DNA from: Allacma fusca
Lineage: Eukaryota; Arthropoda; Collembola; Symphypleona; Sminthuridae
DNA: 64,000 nucleotides
Assembly (NCBI GenBank): GCA_947179485.1
Contig: OX359250.1
Span: 8,165,873 to 8,229,872 of the forward strand
Reading direction: 5' to 3'
The notes under the pieces were generated by a model. That model was not told the DNA's origin. It saw only the letters and a list, made by a program, of their open reading frames with translations, and searched no databases. Below are positions 54,406-64,000 of this stretch, piece by piece (the stretch's first letter is position 1; the number at the start of each line of letters is the position of its first letter). The translations under genes were made by a program, and so were the position numbers.

Positions 54406-54827
54406 TAATGTTAGGGAAATCTCTCTTCTTACACTCCCAATCCCCATTCACTCTCGACACTTCATAACACACTCCGTCCCAATCACTCTATGTACCATAC
54501 AGAAAACTCCCAATCTCTCTGATGCACATACATACCCCGGATAGTCAATTCCACTCACATCCGCTTACATGGATACATACTGCTCCAATTTTAAAAAGCA
54601 TTATAAAATTGACAAAATTAATACAATTAATTAAATTAATTTCAATTAAGGTGGCCTCATTTCTGATAATCAATCCCGCTCAGTTTTCTACATACTTTTT
54701 GTCAGTCTCACTCCGTCTGAATCCCTCTGTACATTCAAATAATAAATCCCAATCCCAACGCCACCCCGCCTGGACTGATGTTTTTGTCAGTCCGTCCTGT
54801 GAGCTGCTCGGGATTTCCCTAACATTA
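54406..54827. mobile_element. MITE with TAATGTTAG ends and CTCCCAATC arrays, member 2
   Basis: 422 bp, termini TAATGTTAGGGAAAT and ATTTCCCTAACATTA, with flanks CAGCAGGG and CAGCAGGT (54398-54405, 54828-54835; seven of eight match). Interior of CACTCCC/CAATCCC-like motifs. Shares only the outermost nine bases and motif style with member 1. Confidence 0.85.
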
Positions 54828-54835
54828 CAGCAGGT

Positions 54836-55010
54836 CAGTAATTAACCGAGAAGCACAGCGAGCTGAAAGTGCTTGCTCGGCTTGCTTGGCTATATATAAT
54901 CAAATAGTATACTACATAGAGGCTCCCTATATAGTAAAATGAGCGCGCTAAGCTTTAAATCACCTCTCTCCGACTCTCCTAAACTCTCCTTCACTCTCCT
55001 GCATCGCATC
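54836..55010. repeat. GGCGCGCTCATT dispersed repeat, reverse copy
   Basis: Reads GAGAAGCACAGCGAGCTGAA, then TATATAATC and AAAATGAGCGCGCTAAGC, matching 42395-42960 and 53205-53480. It begins at the target duplication of the preceding MITE, which therefore inserted at its edge. Confidence 0.6.
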
Positions 55011-55443
55011 ATTAAATTAACAAAGTGGTCAGTAATATCTTCCCTTATCGAATCCAAGCCTGTCTGTACACATTTGAAACGACCCGCTCGAATCACAATA
55101 TAGGGCATGACACTCAATGATGCCGAAGCCATTGCGTTTCTGTCTGACGTCGGTGTCTCAAGCCTAAACGAGATATTGACATGTTCTATGCCTATGCCTT
55201 GATAAACCGTACCATACTACAAGCCTATAGCCAATCACACCATATCACACCAGTTATAAGAGATGTAGTGTAATTCTGCTCAGGGCTTGGGCCTTCTACT
55301 CTACAGACATTAGAAGATTAAAGACATTAGAGTCAAAAAGAGTAGAAATAGAATAGAGGTAACACTAATATCCATCCAGTAAAAGTAGAAATAAATAGAA
55401 GTCGAATTTTAAATTCAGCAGATACTTAGAATAGCAGTATTTA

Positions 55444-55899
55444 GGGAACGTGTACAAATTATGTCATCCAAATAGTGGGTGGGTGACTTGGTATTTCTAT
55501 GACATGGGATGACAGAGTCCATGGGTCTCTACCGTATTGTATGACATAGGCCCAATGTCATCTATTCTTTACGTAAATTAAACACCTGGAATTTATCTGG
55601 AACTCCAAAAATAACTTTCCGAATTTTCAATCAGGATTCGGTAGATCAAAATTTGCAGCTTCCAACGACTATTCTTTTAGCGTGTGTGACACGGAAAAAT
55701 TGCGAATCGCAGGATTTTTTTTCCTTTTCAGCACTATTCGATCAACCATAAAGTATGTACATAGCATTCCGCATTTGACACGATGATGTCATTTTCATGG
55801 GTGGGTCAGTACATTATTAACTTATGACACAAAATGACCCAGGAGTGATAGGGTCCTACAATCGCCCTTTTTTAGATGACATAATTTGTACACGTTCCC
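55444..55899. mobile_element. Harbinger-like MITE
   Basis: 456 bp, with long terminal inverted repeats GGGAACGTGTACAAATTATG and CATAATTTGTACACGTTCCC (complementary over about 25 bp including GTCATC) and TTA on both sides (55441-55443, 55900-55902). Known: PIF/Harbinger elements use TTA-type 3-bp targets and often start GGG. The core repeats ATGACA-type motifs. No coding sequence. Confidence 0.82.
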
Positions 55900-55902
55900 T
55901 TA

Positions 55903-56451
55903 GCTGTCAAGCCAGCATCCTGTGGTAGCTTTAGAAATAGAATAGCAGAGCAATACAAGGTCCGATGGTAGAAGTAGCATAGCATATACATATAAATTCA
56001 CATGTGCATACTATAACGTATCTTTGAAATCATTAAACGCTTCACTGATGTATAAACAGTCCAAACGTGTTTAAAGCTTTGATTTTTAATTCAAATACGT
56101 TTTAGAAACCGGGAATTACGCATCACTTTGTACTAGAAGTAGCGATAGGTAGCATTATTGTTGCATTTTAACTGGCTAGAACAGAAGTAGAAGCCGGATG
56201 CTCACGATTTAAGATTAGAGTAGAATAGCATATCTTAGATACAAACGTCCAGCACTGGTTCTGCTCATTGTTGGTGTAGTTGTCAATCTATCAAAACCTT
56301 TCTAAAAATTAGCTGTAGTTTCCTATTTTAGCAGAATCTCTAAAGATAAAAAGTTTCCTCCAACCCAAAAATCGGTTAAGTATACACACCATAGAGTTCA
56401 AGCGCACCTCTATTATTCCAAACCGACGTGTCTCTCTATGCGTTCATATCA
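55903..56451. other. non-coding, no gene seen
   Basis: Contains scattered AGAATAGCA/GTAGAAGTAG motifs (also at 55320-55440), probably a degenerate repeat. No gene. Confidence 0.4.
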
Positions 56452-56530
56452 GAGATGTCCAACCGGAATAGCCTTCCTTTAAACCTTCCAAAGCGTTTTT
56501 TAACACATTCCTTCATCCTTCTTCAGGGCG
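56452..56530. repeat. CCTTC-family MITE left end, solitary
   Basis: CAGAGATGTCCAACCGG followed by CCTTCCTT and CTTCATCCTTC motifs resembles the left end of the MITE at 27750-28291. No right end was found nearby. Confidence 0.5.
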
Positions 56531-56944
56531 GGGTCAAGGCGGAATCATCTGCGGGACACATAGTTTTGTTCCGAGGACTTCGGAATCGGACGGAATTTTC
56601 TGCCGGAGAAATAGAAACCCAAAAACATTGAATATAAACAACCAATCTGAAGCTGATCCAAATCAGTTTTGTGGTGACAGCTAATAAAATTCAGGGGCAA
56701 ATATTTGGTTGGCTTCGATTCAAATTCGTTTGTCATCACCAGTTTCCATGCATTGTCAGTTTTATGTGCCATTTCCTGGAGTTACGGCGGGGAACGATAA
56801 GTATTGTAAATTAGTATGAGGGGAGTAATGCAATTTTTACTACCAACGTTGTTCTAAGGAGGCTTTCAATGGTTAAGTTAAAGGACTTAACTTAATGTGG
56901 GACTTAATCTATGGAAACTACCTCCATCTATGCATCAAACATTG

Positions 56945-57110
56945 GGCATGGACAAGCGTCGTCAATTTCAATTGAGCTTTGCAATGACAATTAATAAATC
57001 ACAGGGACAGGTTTGATACAGTAAGCATATATTTTCCCAAACCTGTTTTCACATATTGTTACATTTGTGCTACCCGGGTATGTTGTATCGGTGGGTAACT
57101 GAAATGTAGC
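56945..57110 (+). pseudogene. Pif1/Helitron helicase fragment
   Basis: 56954-57010 reads KRRQFQLSFAMTINKSQGQ, the signature of the C-terminal helicase motif of Pif1-like proteins, including those of Helitrons. About 25 bp further on, in another frame, FPKPVFTYCYICATRV resembles the next family block (PxPVFTHGQLYVALSR). The frame change and missing flanks make it a relic. Intronless form and repeat context favour a Helitron origin over a host PIF1 gene. Confidence 0.6.
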
Positions 57111-57129
57111 CTAGGTTCGGGCGTTCCAT

Positions 57130-58105
57130 TCCCCTGAATTATGGTTTCGATGTTGGTGAAACTCATGAATAAATGGAACTATTTATTTCTGTTGTGTAGT
57201 TCTACACTGTCTGATTTATTCGGCCAATTTAATGTTCCTAGAACTGATACAATCTACATAAAACGTGAACTTAACATTTAACACTTAATAGAATGAATTT
57301 CTGAATCTCTTCTTCCTTCATGAAATCTCCCGATTTCATGTTGCCCCGCTTGCTACCTGTTGAGATCCATCCCGGAGGGAATGGACTCTAGGTGCGGCTC
57401 CTCTTGATGTTGCTTGCTTGAAGTCGAGATTAGAACTTGTTACTAATTCTACGTGTCTTAATCTAATCTTAATCTATTCCTATCTTTATTGTTTATTAAA
57501 TAATCTGAATCATTTCCTTTCCTTTCTCATAATTATGTTTGGTCAGCGTTTGGCGTCACGTAGCCTTTGCTTACGACCTTCCAAACTATTTGCTGACTTA
57601 GATTATGCTTATTCTAGCCTATTTATAATATATCCGTAATAATATGGGCAGCTATACCTACCATTTTCCAGAGCTAAATGCAAAAACAACATAAGAATTG
57701 TTATTGTTAATACAGCTGAGCAAGACGAAATCATGGGGAAAGACGGGAGAGTATACATGAGCAATTGCGTATACAAACAAATACATTAGTTTTTAAATTG
57801 TTAATGCAGTACAAGACGCAAAAATTCCTTAAAAAATTTCCAAGGCTTATCATCTAGTTACATATAAAATGTGCAAACCTCAATTATGTTCATATTACTT
57901 TTTAGTTGTTCTAGGGAGCCAAGATTAGTAACTACATTCTATATAGCAGAAATCAGTAAATATGTGTGTTCCTGTCGAGCATTTATTGCCAGTGGGATTG
58001 TATCAGTAAATCTGTAAGTGCATATTCACATGCTAATACTGAATACTGTAAAAACATAATGTATCAAAACAGAATATTACAAATTTTTGTCTCGCTCTTA
58101 GATCC
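57130..58105. other. non-coding, no gene seen
   Basis: No recognised domain, RNA or paired termini. It may include further decayed Helitron DNA. Confidence 0.4.
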
Positions 58106-58116
58106 ATACGTAGCAG

Positions 58117-58485
58117 TAATAATAATAATAATAATAATAATTTATTACGTCGATATGGCCTAGGCCCTTACAACACCTACATACAATGTTTGCTTTACTT
58201 ATTAGTAGATTAAATTAATCGTATCCTAACTTATTTTATGAGTAAAATATCATATAAAGATTATTGATTTCCCATTAGATCGATGTAAACATTACGTAAT
58301 TTCATGGCGCTGACCCAGAATAGAAAAAGGTTTATGTATTCTTGTCTGTTGTTGTCTCTGTTGAACATTTTCATAATGTAATTTTCTCTTGAAATACTTC
58401 CATCATTAAAGAAGTTAATGTTAACTCTGTATAATTTGTAATGCCTGCACTCCCACATGATATGATAGTGGTCGTAGCAGTAATA
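58117..58485 (-). mobile_element. 5'-truncated LINE with (ATT)n tail
   Basis: On the minus strand the frame carries CYDHYHIMWECRHYKLYRVN, the Cys/His segment usual near the C terminus of LINE reverse-transcriptase proteins. It is followed by a 3' UTR with GGCCTAGGCCATATCGACG and AATAAATT, and an ATT tail at 58117-58142. ATACGTAG occurs on both sides (58106, 58486), a likely target duplication. It is a different family from the LINE inside the CAGGCACTCC MITEs. Non-functional fragment. Confidence 0.72.
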
Positions 58486-59043
58486 ATACGTAGCAGGCCT
58501 GGCATTCAAGTTCAAGTGAAACTTGGCAAGTTCATGTCAAGTTCAAGTCAAGTTCGGGTCACAAGTTAATTTGAACTTGATACTGAAACCTCAAGTTCGG
58601 GTCACCATGAAATTTGAACTTGATTTTAAGACTTGAATCAAGTTCAGGGTCAGGTCTTCATTATAGACTTGACATCAATATCATGATCATGTTCGGATCA
58701 TATAACCCCGAAACCATGAACATGACTTGACTTTTCATGGTCAAGTGCCAAGTTCTTATGCTCATATAAGACGCTGTAGATAATTGTTCTTATGCGGATG
58801 TCCTTGCTGAAGCCGTAAACGCTAATTTAAATCCCAGCGTTTTCGCGTGCAAACCGGTACATCTGTGTTTTCAACGAGCAACGTGCTCCGGGCTCAAATA
58901 TTAGAAGCAAAATCTTTCCTGTTGTATTTTCTTCTTCACAACAACTTTTTAATTTTAACTTGATTAAAATTTTTGAATAATCATATTATTTTAAAAACAA
59001 CTGGAAAATGAGCACATCTGAAAAATCTCAGTGAAAAAAAAAG

Positions 59044-59163
59044 TGTGGAAAAGATGCTGATCCTGGAAGTCTAACTACATCAAGTAGCCAGAAAAAATGG
59101 CCTAAGGTCCACAAGCATTTCACATTTTGCGATTCTGCAAAAAAATACAGCTGCAAACACTGT
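59044..59163 (+). pseudogene. BED-type zinc finger relic of hAT transposase
   Basis: 40 codons end with KKWPKVHKHFTFCDSAKKYS then CKHC. This fits the first half of a BED finger (W, then HF, then CxxC) as found at the N terminus of many hAT transposases. A stop precedes it and the TA microsatellite follows, so only the scrap is left. It supports the hAT origin of the surrounding MITE. Confidence 0.55.
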
Positions 59164-59260
59164 ATATATATATACATACATATATATATATACATTATAT
59201 ATATACATACATATATATATATATACATTATATATATATAATATATATATATATATATGT
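59160..59260 (+). repeat. TA/TATACA microsatellite
   Basis: About 100 bp of TATATA and TACATA interrupting the transposase relic in the MITE at 58494-59801. Confidence 0.9.
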
Positions 59261-59809
59261 GTGTTTCAGTTATCCTGGCGCAGACCTACTAACTCCTAAA
59301 AGAATGTTAGAAGACATCATTTGTGTTTGTCTGTGCTTGACGGGATGGTTGAAATTCAAATCTCAAACCAACTTTGATGAAATCCGGGCCAATGCGGTCA
59401 TTCAAAAAATCCTGCGGGAAATCTAGTTATTTTTATATTCTCTTACTAGAAGTTTTATCAATCATTATGTACTTCTAAATTTTGATATTAAATTTTAAAA
59501 AATAAATGAAAACTAAATCTCAGGTAATTTTTTAGCGTTTGTAATTATAAGAATACATACAACACTATAACTAGAAATTCAAGTTCATGGTCAAGTTCAT
59601 GATCAAGGTTTTTCTGAACTTCATGGTCAAGTTCCATTCATTGTCAGCAATTAGCTTCATTATGAAAACTTGATTACTCCGGTTCGTACCTACTTTTAAA
59701 AAATCAAGTTCAAGTTCGAATCTTAATTTTGGTGATAAAATCAAGTTCGGGTCAAGTTCAAGCGCGAATCATTGGTTGAACCGAACTTGAGGCCAGGCCT
59801 GATACCTAG

Positions 59810-61174
59810 TGTGGGCTGAAAATAATTTACTAAAGTGTAATAATTATGCAAATGCATTTCGAATAATTTAATTTTACAGTAGTAGCAATTTTGTATGCTT
59901 TGTAGATCAAAACATCTCAATGTATGAAACTTCAATGCCTATAAAGTAAAAAAACAACAAAAACAATGATAAGCTAAGAATTTGGAGGAATAAACATAAA
60001 TGCAGAATTAATGCTAAAAAGGCAATCAGAGACTGGCGGCCAAATGTAAAGCAAAAGTTATTAAGTTTTTTCATTATCTTATTATTTCTACAGCCTTGTC
60101 CTCACATGTTTGTGAGATTCATTACATGGGAGTAGCCACTTATTGACAGGATTGCTATTGGACAGTGCTAATATGCAATGCACAATACTCAGTTCTTAAA
60201 TTATCTGGCCGCTATAAGAAATGTAAGCCTTTTATGAAAACAGTAGATATTATAATATTACAAAAATTACATTTGATCTCTGGATATGTTCTGTTTTTAT
60301 TTTTGATACCAGAAATAATTACTGAGTTTTGCAAGTAGAAATTCGGAGCCCTTTACTGTTTGCTACATACACATGTGATATTGCGAAATTCTTTCCGACA
60401 GGGTGCAATACCAGTGGGCTTGGGGGACTGATTTTATGGAATTATTTATTGTTGAAAGGTCATGACGTCAGCACTAAATTACAACTACAGACAAATATTC
60501 AGTGTTCTTCCAATTCAAAACGTGTTGATCTGTGGTAGTCTAACATTGCCACGAAAAGAAATTCTCATTTTAGCCTTTCTGCAATAATTTCAGTTCATTA
60601 CGGAGATACAAATATATTTTAAAATAATTGACGAATTGTTTTTTACATTATTCAGCTGTAAAGAGTAATTCAGATAACTAGCATTTTACAACGCTAGAAG
60701 CTCCAGCATTTACTGAAAAAACACGTGATTTCCCTATGAGTGCGTAATATATAAAACAAATAGAAAATGGGATATAAAATAACAAACCAGTGAACATCTA
60801 ATTTGAACCGACGAAATCTTGACTTGTATTTAGAGGTTTTTAAAATTTTTGTGGGGAATTTCTTCCTAACAAAATTATGCGAGTTTTAAAATGCGTGCTG
60901 GAGTATGTTCTCAGTGTGATATGCAGCCCCAGAATATGGAGGGCTTATCTTTATTTGAAATGCGGGTCTGAATAAAGGTACTTATGTATATTCTTAGGTA
61001 CTTATTTATTGACGATATTTCTACCTTCTAGTTACTAATTTGGGTTCACGAAATTTTGGCCCAATAACTAGGTTTAAATAAAGTAATTAGTTAGGTATGT
61101 TGTTTATACAAGTCAACACTGATAGCCTGCTTAAATAGCATAAACCATTCAAGCAAACCTTCATCACTGTTAGT
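59810..61174. other. non-coding, no gene seen
   Basis: A+T-rich, no exon, RNA gene or terminal-repeat pair recognised. Confidence 0.4.
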
Positions 61175-61983
61175 CAGGCACTCCGGAACGTCCAAAAAAG
61201 TGGGGGGGGGGACAATATTTTAAAATCAGTTTTCGTTACATTTTCTTACACACACTAAATGCTATCAAAATTTTACTGATTTCAAATAGAGGTATCAAAG
61301 AATTGATTTCTCGATCTATTTCCGGGAATGGTTCAATCTGTTCTTTCATTTTTGGTCTGATATGGTCCAAATGTGTAGAACCATTCCTCTAGATCTGTTT
61401 TTTTGACGTAAATGTTTCACCAAACAACAATATTTCATTTTAATTTTTAATATCCCGAAACAAACTCCTTGTGTGACGTTTTAATACTCAGTTGTACTCT
61501 TTTCAATAATATTGGCGCGCTAAAACCTATTGAGTTTATAAATTGCTCCTAGCAAATTTTCGGTTCAGTTCGTAATACCGGAATGGTATTATCTGTCTGG
61601 TCCGACATTTTGGAACAGATTTATTGGTCTGGCATGAATTTGGAACGAAATTCAAAGTAAAAGTTTCAAAGAGAAGTTAGAAGAACTAGACTTTTTTGTA
61701 AACTGGGAAGAAATTACACCAGATTGGATTGAGAAAAATTATGACTCCATTATTCAAGCCACAATTATGAAATCCTACCTAGAAGACCTAGATAAAATAA
61801 TGATCTCTCAACAGAACCCGAGGTATAAATATCTGTTAAAGGCTACATCAGCTCCAGGGTATCTCACTTGTAACCTACCTATGTACAAAATAAGACTAAT
61901 TGCTCAATTACGATTATCAAACCCATTAGAAGCTAAATTTACTTGGAAACAGAATACAATAGAAATTATACCGAATAAGGCAT
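61175..61983. mobile_element. composite hAT-like MITE (CAGGCACTCC family), copy 4, interrupted
   Basis: Left terminus CAGGCACTCCGGAACGTCC and 800 bp nearly identical to copies 1 and 2, stopping at GAATAAGGCAT inside the LINE frame, where TGTTATGAAGG begins. It therefore looks interrupted by an insertion rather than decayed. The rest of the copy is not in the window. Confidence 0.87.
61671..61983 (+). mobile_element. 5'-truncated LINE inside MITE, copy 4, interrupted
   Basis: Starts after the same duplication CAAAGTAAAAGTTTCAAA (61653-61670) as in the other copies and stops at the foreign junction at 61984. Confidence 0.83.
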
Positions 61984-64000
61984 TGTTATGAAGGGGGATG
62001 GGGATGATGTGTGTGTGTGTGTAACTATGTATGTATGTATAGAAGGGGATAGGGGTGTTGGGGACTCAAGCTTGGAGTGAGAGATGATAATAAAGTATGA
62101 GAGGGTTATAATATAATTTAGAGACTGTAATATTTTACTAATTGTGAGTTAAGAGATAAATCAGAACTGAGGATTGAACTGAGGTTCAATCCTTATATGT
62201 ATACGTATGTTTACATTACTCATTATTATAATAATAACATTCTGTACTTGTTTCTTATGTATTGCATTCCTTAATCATTGCATAATGGTGAGAGAGTCTT
62301 CACATGCTCTCTCTCTCTACTGTGTATATGTACATGCGCGTAACATGCGGGGGGTTTGGAAGAAGCAAGCTCCGTCTTGCTCGCGGGCCTCAATATGGTT
62401 TTTCGTGCCTTTGCTTCTCTTGACTCCCTTGCTGTGTCGTCACGCAGCGGGCCGTTCAAATTGGTTCCTCGTGTCGTCTTCATACTTTTTCCTTCTTCTG
62501 AACAATTCATAGTTTCATACCTTGTGCTTCACATAATTCATAAACTATCTACCCTATTTACTTCGAAATTTCACGAATCGTTTATCCTAATGTGTTATAT
62601 ACATACCGGGTGGTCAAAAAATTTTGGACCCCAAAATATTCAAGTAATGAGTGTTGCAACTGTACAAATAGTGTTGGATTATGCTAAATTCATCTCAAGA
62701 TTGGACTTTCATCTCAGATAAGTTTCATTGTATCCATTTCTTAAATTATTATAATTAAATATTATTGTTACATGTTATGTAAATGTTTAGTCATATTTTA
62801 TGTGTGGTACAGAGTAAAAATAAGTGAACTATATATTAAAAAGACAAATATTTTTGTGTTGTTTTCAGGAACCACGGGGATGTGGAGGGTGAATGAAAAT
62901 CGTCACAAGGTGATCAGTCTTGGTCGGAAAATCGAAAATGGGAAATTGTGTATGGCCATACGGGAGGGTTAACAATTATCGTTCCTTTTACATTTTGTAT
63001 ATTATATTATCATGTTATAATTATTAATGGAAACTAGATATGACTTAAGGATATATAAGTATTATGATGTGAAAAATGATTACAAACGTACGAATGTATT
63101 GTAATATAAACCTTAATATTAATACGTGTTATCCTATATATTTTCAGAATCCGGTGTCTGGAATTCTGGGGTGAGGTGCTATCAGCGCTCAACTGATAAT
63201 TAATCCAACTCATCGTGTTTCTTGTTGGCTTCGCTGGAGCAACACTGCATGGTATATTGTAAGTGTGTAAATAAACTAAAATAAATAAGAAAACAAATAT
63301 TAGAATCATGTTTGGATTACTAGGACTATATATAGTATGGTGTAGGCTACATAGGTATCTGATAATAGGCATGTTAAAGGTTGCAGATGTGTGTATATGT
63401 AAGTAATTAATTAATTATTTCGAAAACTAATGTATCTTTTCAACGTGAGTCCATACAGGAAGAAAACATCGAAGCCATCTTTAGGAAAACAACTTCAAGA
63501 TAGAAGACCTCAAAGAGATTTTAGTTGTGAACTGGCCCAATGTGAGCCAGTAGGCTAGGGATTATGGGTGTGGAGTGGACTGTTCACCCATCTCTGCATC
63601 CTGGTTAACCTGGGCGCGTAGGTGTGACTTTTTAGGGGGTTTTTATCTGAAACTACTTTACTAGTGTCGTTAGTACTACAGATTACTTTACAAAACTCAG
63701 TTAGTGTCACACATGGGGAAAGTTAACCGAGGCTGTTCTTGGTCAGGACTGAGACAGAACTAATATATTTAAGAAACTAGGGAAAAATTAAACAGATTCT
63801 CAACGGTTTTGATGTGGGCTCTCGTGGACCGCCTGAATTCGGAGTCAACTCGGGTGTCAAGATCAGAACCAAGCATTCGTTGTGTGTCCTCCTGTAGTAA
63901 TTGGTGTTGATTTCGTCGTTTTCTTTTAGTAGGTATCTCTACTTCCATCTGTGGTTTCATTAGTGCGTCTCTGTAGGATTGTGTTCGCGTTTGTTCAACC
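61984..64000 (-). mobile_element. probable LTR retrotransposon entering the MITE, incomplete
   Basis: At 61984 the MITE sequence changes abruptly to TGTTATGAAGGGGG, an LTR-type TG start. On the minus strand this would be the end (CA) of a 3' LTR, with coding DNA at higher coordinates. The only coding hint is the basic frame at 63769-63960. The inner LTR boundary could not be fixed and the element continues past the window, so family and completeness are unknown. It must be younger than the MITE copy it interrupts. Confidence 0.4.
63769..63960 (-). other. basic frame, possibly a Pol C-terminal tail
   Basis: 63 residues ending VDSEFRRSTRAHIKTVENLF. Basic RRSTR-type tails are common at the C terminus of LTR-retrotransposon Pol proteins. 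There is no catalytic domain inside the window, so this is only a hint. It may continue upstream beyond 64000. Confidence 0.25.

Larger units (their letters stand above)
58494..59801. mobile_element. hAT-like element with TCAAGT arrays and BED-finger relic
   Basis: 1308 bp, termini CAGGCCTGGCATTCAAG and CTTGAGGCCAGGCCTG. Flanks ATACGTAG and ATACCTAG (58486-58493, 59802-59809) match at seven of eight. TCAAGT/ACTTGA motifs fill the first 260 and last 220 bp. The core retains a BED-like finger (59044-59163) and a TA microsatellite. The left insertion point coincides with the target duplication of the LINE at 58117-58485. Confidence 0.82.

Noticed and set aside
62605-62640. Tc1/mariner-type terminus (CCGGGTGGTCAAAAA)
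   Set aside because: No inverted partner or TA-flanked second end was found.

Overview
The window is repeat-dominated, A+T-rich metazoan DNA. Spliced host-like coding sequence, a rhodopsin-class receptor gene, Polinton and LTR elements, LINE tails with microsatellite ends, and a dense population of non-autonomous DNA transposons suggest an arthropod. This is inference from element content; no rRNA, tRNA or diagnostic host gene is present to fix the species.

Layout. 0-3.3 kb holds a hAT-like MITE with GTACCC-rich ends. 3.37-10.03 kb is a head-to-tail pair of a gag-only LTR retrotransposon (LTR-internal-LTR-internal-LTR, minus strand, period 3185 bp, three LTRs identical by eye), inserted into a 57-bp minisatellite that resumes at 10.03 kb. 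10.9-11.8 kb is degenerate tandem repeat. 12.2-16.4 kb is a broken Polinton/Maverick relic on the minus strand (PolB-like, PY-like, small conserved protein, packaging ATPase, adenovirus-type protease), ending at a 200-base assembly gap. 17-23.6 kb has only weak host exon candidates plus a triple nest of transposons. 26.0-27.7 kb (minus) is the one convincing host gene, an atypical class A GPCR of two or three exons. From 27.7 to 61 kb the window is mostly MITEs with 8-bp target-site duplications, several nested two or three deep, plus LINE tails, a Helitron/Pif1 helicase scrap, minisatellites and foldback-like inverted repeats. From 61.98 kb a probable LTR element interrupts a MITE and runs off the end.

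Main points. First, about fifteen separate elements share one design: termini fitting or close to the hAT consensus YARNG, 8-bp target duplications, and family-specific arrays of a short motif just inside the ends (GTACCC, GGCATTTT, CCTTC, GGGAAC, TCAAGT, CCTCGCCCTC, AGTCCC and others). Two retain hAT-type protein scraps (a C-terminal dimerisation motif; a BED-like zinc finger). Second, the leader of the gag-only LTR element carries seven paralogous two-stem hairpins whose stems covary around invariant CGG and CCGTA blocks: a strong, apparently undescribed structured-RNA candidate. Third, one MITE family has captured a 5'-truncated LINE, with the LINE's own target duplication, and the composite has spread to four places in this window.
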